NCBI GenBank assembly: GCA_947585595.1
Contig: CANPXB010000013.1
Span: 1 to 41,038, forward strand
Reading direction: 5' to 3'
DNA length: 41,038 bases
From: an uncultured Bacilli bacterium
Lineage (GTDB): Bacteria > Bacillota_I > Bacilli_A > RF39 > UBA660
This document shows, piece after piece, positions 31,429 through 40,340 of this stretch. The notes beneath the pieces are model-generated. The model saw only the letters and a program-made list of their open reading frames with translations, was not told where the DNA came from and ran no database searches. The position numbers and the translations under genes are program-made. Each line of letters begins with the position of its first letter. The first letter of the stretch is position 1.

Positions 31429-33675
31429 ATGGCTAAGAAGAAAAAAACATCTAAGAAAGATGAAAAACAAGAATTCAATTACAGTGTAGAACTAATTGGC
31501 TTACTTTTAATTGTCATAGGGATAGTTGGTATAGGTTTTGGCATAGTAGGGGCAATGGTTAAAAAATTTGCAATGTTCTTAGTTGGTGAATTTTGGTGGG
31601 CTATTTTAGCGTTGCTTTTATTTATGGGTTTTTATATGCTTATCAAAAGAAAATTACCTAATTTTTTTAGTTCAAAGTTACTTGGTTTATATATATTTAT
31701 TATTGTTATTTTAGTAATGGCACATGCTGGTTTTATTAAGGATTATGCTCCTAAGCAAATTATGGATGCAACAATTACTAATTATAATTCACGTATAAGT
31801 ACTTTTAAGAGTGGATCTAGTATATTTACAAGTGGTCAAAGTGGTATTAATGTTGGTGGAGGTATTATAGGTGCTGGATGTGCTTATGCCTTAACTAGTT
31901 TATTTGGTAAAGTTGGAACAATTGTTGTTCTATTTGCTTTAGTTTTATTTGCAATAGTAATGTTATTTAATGTTGATTTAGGAGAAGCTATTGTTAATTT
32001 TAAACATAAGCTTGATGAGAGAAGAGCTTTAAGAGAAAGCGAAGAAGATGATGAGGACGAAGATGAAGAGGATGAAGAAGATGTTGCTGTTTCAGTAACT
32101 GATACGGAAGTGCCAATGTTAAATAATAAAGAAGTTAGTCCAGCTACTTTATCAGCTGAACTTGATAATAAGAATCTTGATTTAACAATGACAATGAAGA
32201 TTCCAGAAATGACTTCAGCTTCAACTAAAGGATTTTATACTTTACCTAGTATTAATATTTTAGATGAAGTACCAAAGAATAAAGTTAATAGTTCAGAATT
32301 TACAAAGAGTAATAAAATTATTTTGGAAAGAGTATTAAATGATTTCCAAATAAATGGAACAGTTGTGGAAATCCATGTTGGACCAGCGGTTACACAATAT
32401 GAAGTAGCAATACCTAATGGAACAAAAGTAAGTCGTATTTTAGGTATTAATAAAGAAATAGCTTTAGCTTTAGCAGCCAAAGATGTTCGTATTCAAGCAC
32501 CAATACCTGGTAAGAGTACAATTGGGATTGAAATACCTAATCCATCTATTAGTGCAGTTAAGATTAGAGAAGTATTAGGTAATATTCCTAAAGGACAAGA
32601 AAATGCAAAAGTATTAGTTGCTTTAGGTAAGGACTTAATGGGTCGTGTCCAAACTGCTGATATTTCAAAAATGCCGCACTTATTAGTAGCAGGTTCTACT
32701 GGTTCAGGTAAATCAGTATGTATTAATAGTTTTATTGCATCAATATTAATGTTTAGAAGACCTGATGAAGTTAAATTAGTTTTAGTCGATCCTAAAAAAG
32801 TTGAACTTTCTAATTATAATGGTATACCTCATTTATTATGGCCAGTTGTTACTGATCCTAAGAAAGCTAATACAGCTTTACAAAGAGTTGTAGCCATGAT
32901 GGAAGAACGTTATGAAATGTTTAGTGAAACTGGCGTTAAGAATATTGGTTCATATAATGAATGGGTAGCAGCAGAAAAAGAAAAAGATCCAACTTTTGAT
33001 AAAGAACCAATGTATTATTTAGTTGTTATTATTGATGAGTTAGCAGATTTAATGTTAGTTGCTTCTAAGGAAGTTGAAGATTCAATAATGCGTATTACGC
33101 AAATGGCACGTGCGGCTGGTATTCATTTAATTGTTGCAACACAAAGACCTAGTACAGATGTTATTACTGGTGTTGTTAAAGCTAATATTCCATCACGTAT
33201 TTCATTTGCGGTAGCATCACAAGTTGATTCAAGAACAATCTTAGATCATGCTGGAGCAGAAAAATTACTTGGTAAAGGTGATATGTTATATTTACCAATG
33301 GGTGAAAATAATCCAATAAGAATTCAAGGATGTTTTATTACGGATGATGAAATAGCTAAAGTAATTGCTTATGTTAGTGGTCAACAATCAGCAACATATG
33401 ATGATTCGTTAGAAAAAGCAATTACGGAAGAACATAATCCAGTATCAGGAGATAAAGAATCATTTGATGATCCGTTATATAATGAAATATATGAATTTGC
33501 TTTAGAAACAGGTAAGATTAGTGCTTCACTTATTCAAAGAAGATTTAGATTAGGTTATAATCGAGCAGCAAGAATAGTTGATTTACTTGAAGAAAGAGGC
33601 GTAATAGGACCAGCGAATGGTTCTAAACCTCGTGAAGTATTAGTTGGTAAACAAACAGAAAACGTAGAAGAATAA
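31429..33675 (+). CDS. ftsK: FtsK/SpoIIIE-family DNA translocase
   Basis: 748 aa. Septal pump that clears chromosomal DNA at division. Four membrane spans lie in residues ~20-180, with an insertion before the last. A very acidic linker (ESEEDDEDEDEEDEED, ~203-218) follows, then the motor: Walker A GSTGSGKS (422-429), Walker B VVIIDELADLM, and ARAAGIHLIVATQRPS. A winged-helix gamma domain ends the protein (SLIQRRFRLGYNRAARIVDLLEERG), which would read KOPS/SRS signals. In sporulators the same family is SpoIIIE; the sequence alone cannot separate the roles. Confidence 0.97.
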   Translation: MAKKKKTSKKDEKQEFNYSVELIGLLLIVIGIVGIGFGIVGAMVKKFAMFLVGEFWWAILALLLFMGFYMLIKRKLPNFFSSKLLGLYIFIIVILVMAHAGFIKDYAPKQIMDATITNYNSRISTFKSGSSIFTSGQSGINVGGGIIGAGCAYALTSLFGKVGTIVVLFALVLFAIVMLFNVDLGEAIVNFKHKLDERRALRESEEDDEDEDEEDEEDVAVSVTDTEVPMLNNKEVSPATLSAELDNKNLDLTMTMKIPEMTSASTKGFYTLPSINILDEVPKNKVNSSEFTKSNKIILERVLNDFQINGTVVEIHVGPAVTQYEVAIPNGTKVSRILGINKEIALALAAKDVRIQAPIPGKSTIGIEIPNPSISAVKIREVLGNIPKGQENAKVLVALGKDLMGRVQTADISKMPHLLVAGSTGSGKSVCINSFIASILMFRRPDEVKLVLVDPKKVELSNYNGIPHLLWPVVTDPKKANTALQRVVAMMEERYEMFSETGVKNIGSYNEWVAAEKEKDPTFDKEPMYYLVVIIDELADLMLVASKEVEDSIMRITQMARAAGIHLIVATQRPSTDVITGVVKANIPSRISFAVASQVDSRTILDHAGAEKLLGKGDMLYLPMGENNPIRIQGCFITDDEIAKVIAYVSGQQSATYDDSLEKAITEEHNPVSGDKESFDDPLYNEIYEFALETGKISASLIQRRFRLGYNRAARIVDLLEERGVIGPANGSKPREVLVGKQTENVEE

Positions 33676-33692
33676 ATTCTACGTTTTAATTT
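33659..33692 (+). terminator. Intrinsic terminator of ftsK
   Basis: A perfect 11-bp stem AAAACGTAGAA/TTCTACGTTTT (33659-33669/33677-33687). The TAA stop is in the 7-nt loop. Confidence 0.85.
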
Positions 33693-33719
33693 GGCAAATT
33701 AATTATTAACTGATATAAT
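33691..33719 (+). promoter_or_regulatory. Promoter of the 33743 gene
   Basis: TTGGCA (33691-33696), 17 nt, TATAAT (33714-33719), with TGA extending the -10. It is one of the strongest predicted promoters here. Leader about 17 nt with GAGGTGAT. Confidence 0.85.
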
Positions 33720-33742
33720 ACAGATTACTTTGAGGTGATTAG

Positions 33743-34570
33743 ATGAAAAGTTTATTTGATTATCCAGTATTAGTTAATGAAACATTTTATAAATGTTGGC
33801 ATATTTTAGAATATTTAGAACATCATGATAATTTAGATGAATTAGAAAAAGAAGCAATTAGAGCAACGATTATGGACGCGTTAGTATATAAAGGTGAGAT
33901 TGATCCGGAAAGTGAATTTTTATCATTAACTAATTTAGCTATTACGAATAATTCAAGTGATTATCATTATACAAAGACTCCTAATGTTTGTGGAATACCA
34001 ATGGAGATTAAAGATAAGTTAAGACATAAAAGTCTTTATATTTCAGCAGGGGTTCCGGTTACTTTATTTTTAGCTAAACCACCTAGTAAATTTATTAGAT
34101 ATTGTGTATATGATCCTAATACAGCATTTAGTTCAATATTCGATGATTTTACTTTTTATGAAGCAATATATACTTCACCAACTAGAGGAGTAAGACTTAA
34201 TGATACAAGACCTTTTGTGGAAGTAGAAATAAATGGTGAATTATATTTAGTAGATACAATAACAAATAGAATATTTAAATCGAGTTTTTTTAAAGAACAT
34301 TATGATTTAGAAATAGTTGATAGTATAAGAAAGAAAAACTTTAATAGAAAACAAAAAGAATTATATGCAGAACAAACTAAAGAGCATTCTGCTTTAGCCG
34401 ATATAATAGCGATTTATGAATTAAATAAGCAAATACAAGCTCCTGATTTAGCAGAACAAAACTATGAATTAGAACGTAGTAAAGAAATATATCCAGAAGC
34501 TTGGGAAGAATATAGAAAAATTCAAGAACATATGAGATTGGTTTTTGGTAAAGATAAAGGGAAGAAATAA
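33743..34570 (+). CDS. Hypothetical soluble protein, unrecognised
   Basis: 275 aa, no signal or membrane span. Residues ~1-60 are helical (LDELEKEAIRATIMDALV). A beta-rich centre (VPVTLFLAKPP...CVYDPNT...PFVEVEINGELYLVDTITNRIF) looks like the core of a papain/transglutaminase-type fold, where 'Wvev.i.g..ylvDp' carries His/Asp residues. The required His is not seen, so the resemblance is weak. The C-terminus (~200-275) is a long charged helix. It has its own strong promoter and terminator, so it is probably well expressed. Function unknown. Confidence 0.8.
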   Translation: MKSLFDYPVLVNETFYKCWHILEYLEHHDNLDELEKEAIRATIMDALVYKGEIDPESEFLSLTNLAITNNSSDYHYTKTPNVCGIPMEIKDKLRHKSLYISAGVPVTLFLAKPPSKFIRYCVYDPNTAFSSIFDDFTFYEAIYTSPTRGVRLNDTRPFVEVEINGELYLVDTITNRIFKSSFFKEHYDLEIVDSIRKKNFNRKQKELYAEQTKEHSALADIIAIYELNKQIQAPDLAEQNYELERSKEIYPEAWEEYRKIQEHMRLVFGKDKGKK

Positions 34571-34587
34571 TCTTTCTTTTTTTATTT
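34556..34587 (+). terminator. Intrinsic terminator of the 33743 gene
   Basis: A 10-bp stem AAAGGGAAGA/TCTTTCTTTT (34556-34565/34571-34580, two G-T). The TAA stop is in the 5-nt loop. T-tract follows. Confidence 0.72.
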
Positions 34588-34596
34588 ACTTAAAAG

Positions 34597-34605
34597 TGCT
34601 ATACT
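34597..34605 (+). promoter_or_regulatory. Extended -10 promoter of the surface protein gene
   Basis: TGCTATACT, with the terminator T-tract in place of a -35. Predicted leader ~28 nt. Confidence 0.65.
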
Positions 34606-34639
34606 GAGATTAGTATAAATACTAGGAGAATGGTTTACG

Positions 34640-36352
34640 ATGAAGAAGTGTGAGAAGAAATTTAGAGTTATATGTATATTATTTTTAATCTTAACGGCTT
34701 TTTTAGTTTCATTTGGTTTAGTTAAAAATAAAAATGTATTTACGACAATAGCTAAAAATGTAAAGGAAGATAATGCAACAAAGCCAGAAATAGAATTATC
34801 AGTAGATTTAGATGAAGAAAATAATTTAGCTACTTTAAAGTGGGTGAATGGTAAGACTGGTTCTTTTGATTTTAAAGTAGAAAGAAGTGAAGATTTTACT
34901 GATACTACACACTTCCATGAAATATCAGCGTTACCTGAAAATCCTATTCAAGTATTAAATGTTTCACCAACTGAAAATAAACTTTTATTTGATTGGATGG
35001 AAACTAATGGTTATGGTAAAGGTTTAATTAAAGTAACAACTGTTAGTATTGATGATTTTGGGGGAACGGATGATACTAAAAACTATAAGAAATATTTAGA
35101 TGAAAATAATTATAAATATGATTTAATTGTCTTTGGTACTTGGGATTCTAATAGTTCTAAGGATTTAGGAACAGAAGAATCAGCTAAGGCTGTTGAAAAA
35201 TTCATTCAAGCAGGTCATAGTGTTATTTTTGGTCATGATACATTAGCGCATTCTGGATGTGATACTAGTGATGCAAGTAAAGCTAGTAACTTATGTCATC
35301 CACATTTAAATATTTTAGCCAAATATGCACAGATAGAATTTAGTGGAAATACTTGGGATAGCAGTGGAAACCATTCTGAATGGGTTACCGTCTCACAAGC
35401 TGGTAGTGTCTTTACTTCATATCCTCATAGTATTAATGATTCTTTAAAAGATATACCAGATAATTATTATCCAGAAGATAATCAAAGTAAAGGTCTTAAT
35501 ATACCAAATGCTCATACTTTAGGTCAGACAGCAAATGGAGATATTTGGTTAAAGTTTGCATATTTAGGTACTGAGGGGAAAGCAAACGAATTAAGTATTG
35601 GTAATAATTATTATTTAACAACGGGTCAATGTAAAAGTGATGATTGTAAGAAGAATGGTAAGTTACCAGCACCTTGTGCCATGATTCAAACAGGACATTC
35701 TAGTGGTAAGGCGACTGAAGATGAACAAAAAATATTTGCTAACTTAATATTTTATTTATGGTATATTACTAATTCTAGTAAATCATCATTAGAAGATAGA
35801 GAGTTTACAGATCGTGATGCTCCTAATACACCAATCCTTGTTGGAAGTTTATCACAAAATGTTGATGATAATGGTAGTGGTACGGTTGTAATTAATTTTG
35901 CATCTAAAGATGAAGGAACTTATTATCAATGGATAATTGAAGGAATCGATAATTCTAATAAAAGTAATATTATTAAATCTAATATTGTAAATGCAACTAG
36001 ATTAACGGGAGTTAGTAAATATCAATATTATGTTGATGGTATGGAAAATAGTGATTTTACAGATAATAGTGAATATCAAGAGATGATATTAAATACCGTA
36101 GATAAGAATGAAACAAAACAAACTGTAGCAGTTAATGTTGGAGACTTGGAACAAACATATTTACATATTAGAGCAATAGATGGAGCAGGTAATATTAGTA
36201 AAACAGCACATATTTTGGTTTATGATGCTAATACAATTGAAAATCCTGATACAGGAGCTTATATAAATATTGTGATTATAACTTTAATAAGTATCGGTTT
36301 AATTATCTTAATAACTTATATTAAAAAGAAACGTATTATTTATAAAATATAA
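34640..36352 (+). CDS. Large surface protein with NPDTG cell-wall sorting signal
   Basis: 570 aa. N-terminal signal anchor/peptide (residues ~8-28). A domain (~100-375) with Rossmann-like strands resembles DUF5057-type modules of Firmicutes surface proteins: NKLLFDWMETNGYGKG, YDLIVFGTWDSNS, AGHSVIFGHDTLAH and YYLTTGQCKSDDC. A C-terminal Ig-like region with TYLHIRAIDGAGNISK follows. The end is a sorting signal: NPDTG (535-539), a span (~543-561) and a KKKR tail. NPxTG-type motifs are used by some class B-like sortases of Clostridia. AGGAG is 11 nt before ATG, slightly far. Cysteines are paired (CDTSD/CHPH, CKSDDC), as expected outside the cell. Confidence 0.87.
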   Translation: MKKCEKKFRVICILFLILTAFLVSFGLVKNKNVFTTIAKNVKEDNATKPEIELSVDLDEENNLATLKWVNGKTGSFDFKVERSEDFTDTTHFHEISALPENPIQVLNVSPTENKLLFDWMETNGYGKGLIKVTTVSIDDFGGTDDTKNYKKYLDENNYKYDLIVFGTWDSNSSKDLGTEESAKAVEKFIQAGHSVIFGHDTLAHSGCDTSDASKASNLCHPHLNILAKYAQIEFSGNTWDSSGNHSEWVTVSQAGSVFTSYPHSINDSLKDIPDNYYPEDNQSKGLNIPNAHTLGQTANGDIWLKFAYLGTEGKANELSIGNNYYLTTGQCKSDDCKKNGKLPAPCAMIQTGHSSGKATEDEQKIFANLIFYLWYITNSSKSSLEDREFTDRDAPNTPILVGSLSQNVDDNGSGTVVINFASKDEGTYYQWIIEGIDNSNKSNIIKSNIVNATRLTGVSKYQYYVDGMENSDFTDNSEYQEMILNTVDKNETKQTVAVNVGDLEQTYLHIRAIDGAGNISKTAHILVYDANTIENPDTGAYINIVIITLISIGLIILITYIKKKRIIYKI

Positions 36353-36359
36353 TATTGTT

Positions 36360-36386
36360 AAAAGTGCTTTAATGCACTTTTTTTCT
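36360..36386 (+). terminator. Intrinsic terminator of the surface protein gene
   Basis: A stem AAAGTGC/GCACTTT (36361-36367/36374-36380, extendable by one A-T) with a 6-nt loop and a T-tract. Confidence 0.88.
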
Positions 36387-36387
36387 G

Positions 36388-36396
36388 TGATATAAT
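36388..36396 (+). promoter_or_regulatory. Extended -10 promoter of the three-gene envelope operon
   Basis: TGATATAAT directly after the terminator. The predicted leader to ATG 36422 is ~19 nt and contains GGAGGTG. Confidence 0.75.
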
Positions 36397-36421
36397 TTGT
36401 ATAGTAATGGAGGTGAAACAT

Positions 36422-38131
36422 ATGATATGTAGTAAATGTAAAAGTAAAGTTAAAGATAATTTATCTATATGTCCAATATGTGGATCTCCTTTAAAGAAAA
36501 AAACACGTAAAGTAGTAAAGAATAAATATATTAAAGATGAATCTTCTAAAGATGTTGGAGGAGTTATTTCTAATAATAGTTCTTTTGTTAATTTAAAAAA
36601 GAAGAAAGTTCAAAATGAAGTTAAAAGATCTGATTATAATAATTATTTAGATTATTATGAAGCTAAAGAATCAGTAAAAGATGAAGAATTAGCTAAATCA
36701 ACAAAGTATAAGAGTAAATTACTTAATAACAAGAATATTATGGGTGATGGTTTTGTTAGTATTTTAAAAGTAGAAAAGAATACGAAACCAGCTAATATAA
36801 ATGAGTATAAAGAAAGTTTACAAAAAGAAAATAGTCAAAAAACAGGAGCTAATAATAGTAAAGTTAAATTTACAAAAAATAGTGCTGAAGCAGCAATTAA
36901 AACTAAAAGAGAAAAAGATTATGCAGAAGTTGGTAATGTTACAAAGACAAAGAATTATAGTAGTGAAATAAAAAGAAGAAAAAATGAAGTTGTTAATAAG
37001 CAAGATAGTTATCAACAAGGTAGATTCTTTAATACTAGACCAAATTATAATTATGATGTTAATGTAACTAAAGAAGTTAAACAGAAGAGACATCCAATTA
37101 GAGAATTCTTATCATATATGGTAGTAATGGCTGTTTGGGTTTTAGTATTTGTTGTAATATTTTCCGCAAATAAACATAGTTATTATTTTGATTCTAATGA
37201 TGATGAAACACCAACACTTAATGGTATATCTAAATCTAATCAAGTAGCTAATATGTCAGGATCTGGAGTTACATCAGTTATTTATGATAATCAATATTTA
37301 AAACAAATGGTTATAAGTAGTTTAGATGATGTAAATAAGTTAATAGTTACTGATAGTTTAGAACAGAAAAAAGCTTGTCCAGTTGAAATTCAAAAAATTG
37401 AAAAAGAAATTGTTGATAATTATGGAATAGTAGCAGTTAATTTCTGTGAAATGGATAAGGAACTAGCAGAAGAATTAAAAAATGTTATAGCTTATATTTA
37501 TAATGAGTTTCCTCTGGCAAGAAATTATTTAACTAATATAACAATAGCTAATGTTGGGGTGAATGATACTTATATTGCTGCTTTTATGCCAGTATTTACT
37601 TTTGCAACAAGTAAAACTAATTCAGGATATCCAGTAGGAATAAAAACACAAATTGTTTTAAATGCAAAATATTTTTTAAATCCAATTAAATTAAAAAATT
37701 CAGTTAGTAGTGGCTCTAATAGTGGTTATTTTCCAAGTGATGCTAGTAGCAGTAGTACAGTTGCTCATGAATTTGGTCATTATTTATCATATGTAGCAAT
37801 GTTAAATTACTATAATAGTAAAAAATTAAATTATGTAACAGTTAATGAAGCACAACTATTATATTCAGTTTATGCTGATTTTAATGAAGGTGATTTCAGT
37901 TATAAATTATTACAAGAAGCATATCAAGAATATCAAAATAATTATTTATCGGTTGGTAGTTTTGATGAATTTAGACAAAGTATTTCAAAATATGCGATGG
38001 CTAGAGATAATAAAGGTAGATACATTTATGATGAAACAATAGCTGAAGCATTTCATGATTATTATTTACATGGTGAAAGTGCTAAACCAGCTAGTAAAGT
38101 AATAGTTGAGGTTTTAAGAAGTAAATTATAG
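36422..38131 (+). CDS. Zinc-ribbon, single-span, extracellular zincin protease-like protein
   Basis: 569 aa. A cytoplasmic N-terminal zinc ribbon (CSKC ... CPICG, residues 3-20) precedes a long K/N/S-rich disordered linker (~25-220), one span (~230-250) and a ~315-residue outer domain. That domain has HEFGHYLSY (His449-Glu450-His453) and, ~90 residues on, ETIAEAFHDYY whose Glu542 (or Glu538) fits the third zinc ligand of gluzincins; this 'HEfGH ... E..AEaF' pattern is common in toxin- and phage-type zincins. ATG 36422 is set by GGAGGTG. First gene of an operon with an HtrA-like pseudoprotease 10 nt downstream. Substrate unknown. Confidence 0.85.
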   Translation: MICSKCKSKVKDNLSICPICGSPLKKKTRKVVKNKYIKDESSKDVGGVISNNSSFVNLKKKKVQNEVKRSDYNNYLDYYEAKESVKDEELAKSTKYKSKLLNNKNIMGDGFVSILKVEKNTKPANINEYKESLQKENSQKTGANNSKVKFTKNSAEAAIKTKREKDYAEVGNVTKTKNYSSEIKRRKNEVVNKQDSYQQGRFFNTRPNYNYDVNVTKEVKQKRHPIREFLSYMVVMAVWVLVFVVIFSANKHSYYFDSNDDETPTLNGISKSNQVANMSGSGVTSVIYDNQYLKQMVISSLDDVNKLIVTDSLEQKKACPVEIQKIEKEIVDNYGIVAVNFCEMDKELAEELKNVIAYIYNEFPLARNYLTNITIANVGVNDTYIAAFMPVFTFATSKTNSGYPVGIKTQIVLNAKYFLNPIKLKNSVSSGSNSGYFPSDASSSSTVAHEFGHYLSYVAMLNYYNSKKLNYVTVNEAQLLYSVYADFNEGDFSYKLLQEAYQEYQNNYLSVGSFDEFRQSISKYAMARDNKGRYIYDETIAEAFHDYYLHGESAKPASKVIVEVLRSKL

Positions 38132-38141
38132 GAGGGATAAG

Positions 38142-39743
38142 ATGAAAAAAATAGTTTATTTATTATTAATTGGTTTCTGTTTTATTAAAACATCTTATGC
38201 CTTTGATATAGATGTTGATAAAATAGATATTAATGCTAAAAGTAATGAAGTAATTAATACTTTAAATAAAACTTATAGAATAGAAACTGATGGTTTTGAT
38301 AAAAAAATTATTAATGATGAAAAGATATCTAAATTAGCTAAGGAATTAGTAAAAGAATCATTAAGTGATAAAAGTTTTGATGATTTATATAGTGAGTTTA
38401 GTAAGAAGTATTTATATACAAGTGAAAATAATGGAGCGGATACTTTATCTGGTTCAATATTTATTAAAATGTACTTAGAGACTATTAAAGAGAAAAAGAT
38501 TGAAGCTAGTTATATTAAAGATATTAGAACAGTTAGCTTTAATGAAAATGATGCGTTATCTTTTGTTTATTTAACGGATGCTAAAGTAGATGGTCAGAAT
38601 GAAGAATTGATTTTGGCGTTTTGGTTAAAAGAAACAAAGGGAGAATATAAATTATTTTTTCCTTGGTTAACTTATAATAGTAGTTTAGAAAATTATTTTA
38701 ATGAAGTAACTTTAAAAGAAGAAAATGGGGAAGTCATTGGGGGAACTTTTAATAAGTTGTCATTAGATCAAGATACGAAAGTAAAAGGAATAGATAATGA
38801 ACAATTAAAGACACTTTATCAAAATAATAAATATAGTAATGTTAGTATTACAGGAATGAGTGAAAATGGCGTTAATGTCTATGGTAGTGGTTTTGTTATT
38901 CGTAGTGGAGTAGTTGCTACTACTTGGTCAAACTTTTTAAAGATTCTTAATAATAGTAATTATGTTTATGTAACTGATGTAGATGGTAAAACTTATGAAG
39001 TTAATGGAATAGTCGCAGCTGAAGCTAATTACGATATTGTTTTATTAAAATTAAATAAAGAAGTTTTACAAAAAGTAAATTTAGGTAATAGTAGTGAGGT
39101 TAAAACTAATGATAATGTTTTAATGATCAATAGTAAATCAAATAAGAATTTTAGTATTAGTTATGGTAATGTGATTAAAGAAGAAAAAGGAAGAATAGAA
39201 AATCTACTAACAATAAGTGAAAGTGATGTTGGTAGTGCTTTATATGATATTAATGGTAAAGTAATTGGTTTTGTCGTAGGAGATAGTTTAAATGCTGATT
39301 TATCATATGCTAATAGTACTGATTATTTAAAAAAGATTCAAAGTATCTTAACATTACAAAGTTTTAATAATATAAGTTCTAGTTCTTTAGAAAACTTTAA
39401 ATTGAGTTATTATCGTCATGATAATGATGAGGAAATTAAATATAATAATACAGGAGAAGATTCAGCAAGATTTAAAAAAGTAGGTAATGTTTTAAAAAAT
39501 ATTAATTTACCATTAATTAAAGCTTCTTTTAAAGATAATATTTTAAGTTTAAGATTTAAAAATGAAACTGAAGGTATGTTAGATTCTTTATATTTAGTTT
39601 CTAATTATACAGATATTTTAGAAAAAGATGGTTATAAGAAAACATTTGATAAGAATAATAAATTAATATATGAAGGTAAGAAATATAAAGTAGTTATTAA
39701 AAATAATTTGGATTACTTAATTATTCTTATTATGGAGAAATAA
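38142..39743 (+). CDS. Secreted HtrA-like pseudoprotease
   Basis: 533 aa. Signal peptide (residues 1-20, likely cut after SYA). An N-terminal helical domain (~25-200) leads to a trypsin-like S1C domain: GSGFVI (248-253), a YVTDVDGKTYEVNG strand, AEANYDIVLLKL with the Asp at 298, and GSALYDINGKVIGFVVG. Compared with HtrA/DegP, the catalytic His position (..TNNHV) reads TTWSNF, and the GNSGGP serine position reads SDVGSA (Val363). So only Asp remains and the domain should be inactive, possibly a binding platform. The C-terminal ~110 residues are unassigned. GGAGGG precedes ATG; it overlaps functionally with the zincin upstream. Confidence 0.83.
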   Translation: MKKIVYLLLIGFCFIKTSYAFDIDVDKIDINAKSNEVINTLNKTYRIETDGFDKKIINDEKISKLAKELVKESLSDKSFDDLYSEFSKKYLYTSENNGADTLSGSIFIKMYLETIKEKKIEASYIKDIRTVSFNENDALSFVYLTDAKVDGQNEELILAFWLKETKGEYKLFFPWLTYNSSLENYFNEVTLKEENGEVIGGTFNKLSLDQDTKVKGIDNEQLKTLYQNNKYSNVSITGMSENGVNVYGSGFVIRSGVVATTWSNFLKILNNSNYVYVTDVDGKTYEVNGIVAAEANYDIVLLKLNKEVLQKVNLGNSSEVKTNDNVLMINSKSNKNFSISYGNVIKEEKGRIENLLTISESDVGSALYDINGKVIGFVVGDSLNADLSYANSTDYLKKIQSILTLQSFNNISSSSLENFKLSYYRHDNDEEIKYNNTGEDSARFKKVGNVLKNINLPLIKASFKDNILSLRFKNETEGMLDSLYLVSNYTDILEKDGYKKTFDKNNKLIYEGKKYKVVIKNNLDYLIILIMEK

Positions 39744-39745
39744 TC

Positions 39746-40258
39746 ATGAAGAAAAAATGGTTAATAGTTGTTTTATTATTAGGATTAGCTATTTTAGGGG
39801 GATTTTATTATTCTTATAGTATGCAAATTAAAGAATATAATAATCGTAATTTTAAAATAAGTTATGATAATACATGGAAGGTTTTAGATGACAAAAATGT
39901 TTTATCTTTAGAACATAAGAAATCACATAGTAAGGTTAAAGTTCAATGTAAGATTTTAGCTGATAATTATATTGATACTCCTTTAAGTGATTTAATTAGT
40001 GATATTATGGATAGTATAGAAGAACAAAATAAAGAGTATGAATTAATTAGTTCAGCTAATATTACTGATAAATATGAAGCTTATTCATTTTTGTATGAAT
40101 ATGATATGGAACAAGCTTTAGTTAATATATATAAAAAAGATAGTAAGTTAATAATAGTATATTATGAAGCTAATAGTGAATATTATGACATTGTCTTAGA
40201 TAGTGTTGATAGTATGTTAGATAGTTTAGAAATAATAACGGGAGAGAAAGTAAATTAG
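39746..40258 (+). CDS. Membrane-anchored PsbP/Mog1-like protein
   Basis: 170 aa. An uncleaved-looking N-terminal anchor (~5-24, no lipobox Cys) is followed by a compact alpha/beta domain. The sequence YNNRNFKISYDNTWKV... ends in LDSVDSMLDSLEI, the pattern of PsbP/Mog1/DUF1795-type domains ('f.i.yP..W' strand and 'ml.Sl.i' final helix). Those are small binding modules on the outer face of membranes. ATG follows the upstream TAA by 2 nt, so it is coupled to the pseudoprotease gene. Last gene of the operon. Confidence 0.78.
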   Translation: MKKKWLIVVLLLGLAILGGFYYSYSMQIKEYNNRNFKISYDNTWKVLDDKNVLSLEHKKSHSKVKVQCKILADNYIDTPLSDLISDIMDSIEEQNKEYELISSANITDKYEAYSFLYEYDMEQALVNIYKKDSKLIIVYYEANSEYYDIVLDSVDSMLDSLEIITGEKVN

Positions 40259-40273
40259 ATTACTTTCTTTTTG
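40246..40273 (+). terminator. Intrinsic terminator of the envelope operon
   Basis: A perfect 8-bp stem GAAAGTAA/TTACTTTC (40246-40253/40260-40267) with the TAG stop in the 6-nt loop, then T's. Confidence 0.82.
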
Positions 40274-40291
40274 CTTTAATAATTAGCTTAT

Positions 40292-40321
40292 TTGACATTG
40301 CCTTCTTTTTTACTTTATAAT
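40292..40321 (+). promoter_or_regulatory. engB promoter
   Basis: A perfect TTGACA (40292-40297), 18 nt, and TATAAT (40316-40321), with no TGN extension. Leader about 13 nt. Confidence 0.88.
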
Positions 40322-40340
40322 ATGACTAGTGGTGATAACT

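Noticed and set aside
36818-37093. 91-codon minus-strand ORF rich in Phe/Ile/Ser
   Set aside because: Antisense to the low-complexity K/N linker of the zinc-ribbon protein; AT-rich composition alone creates it.
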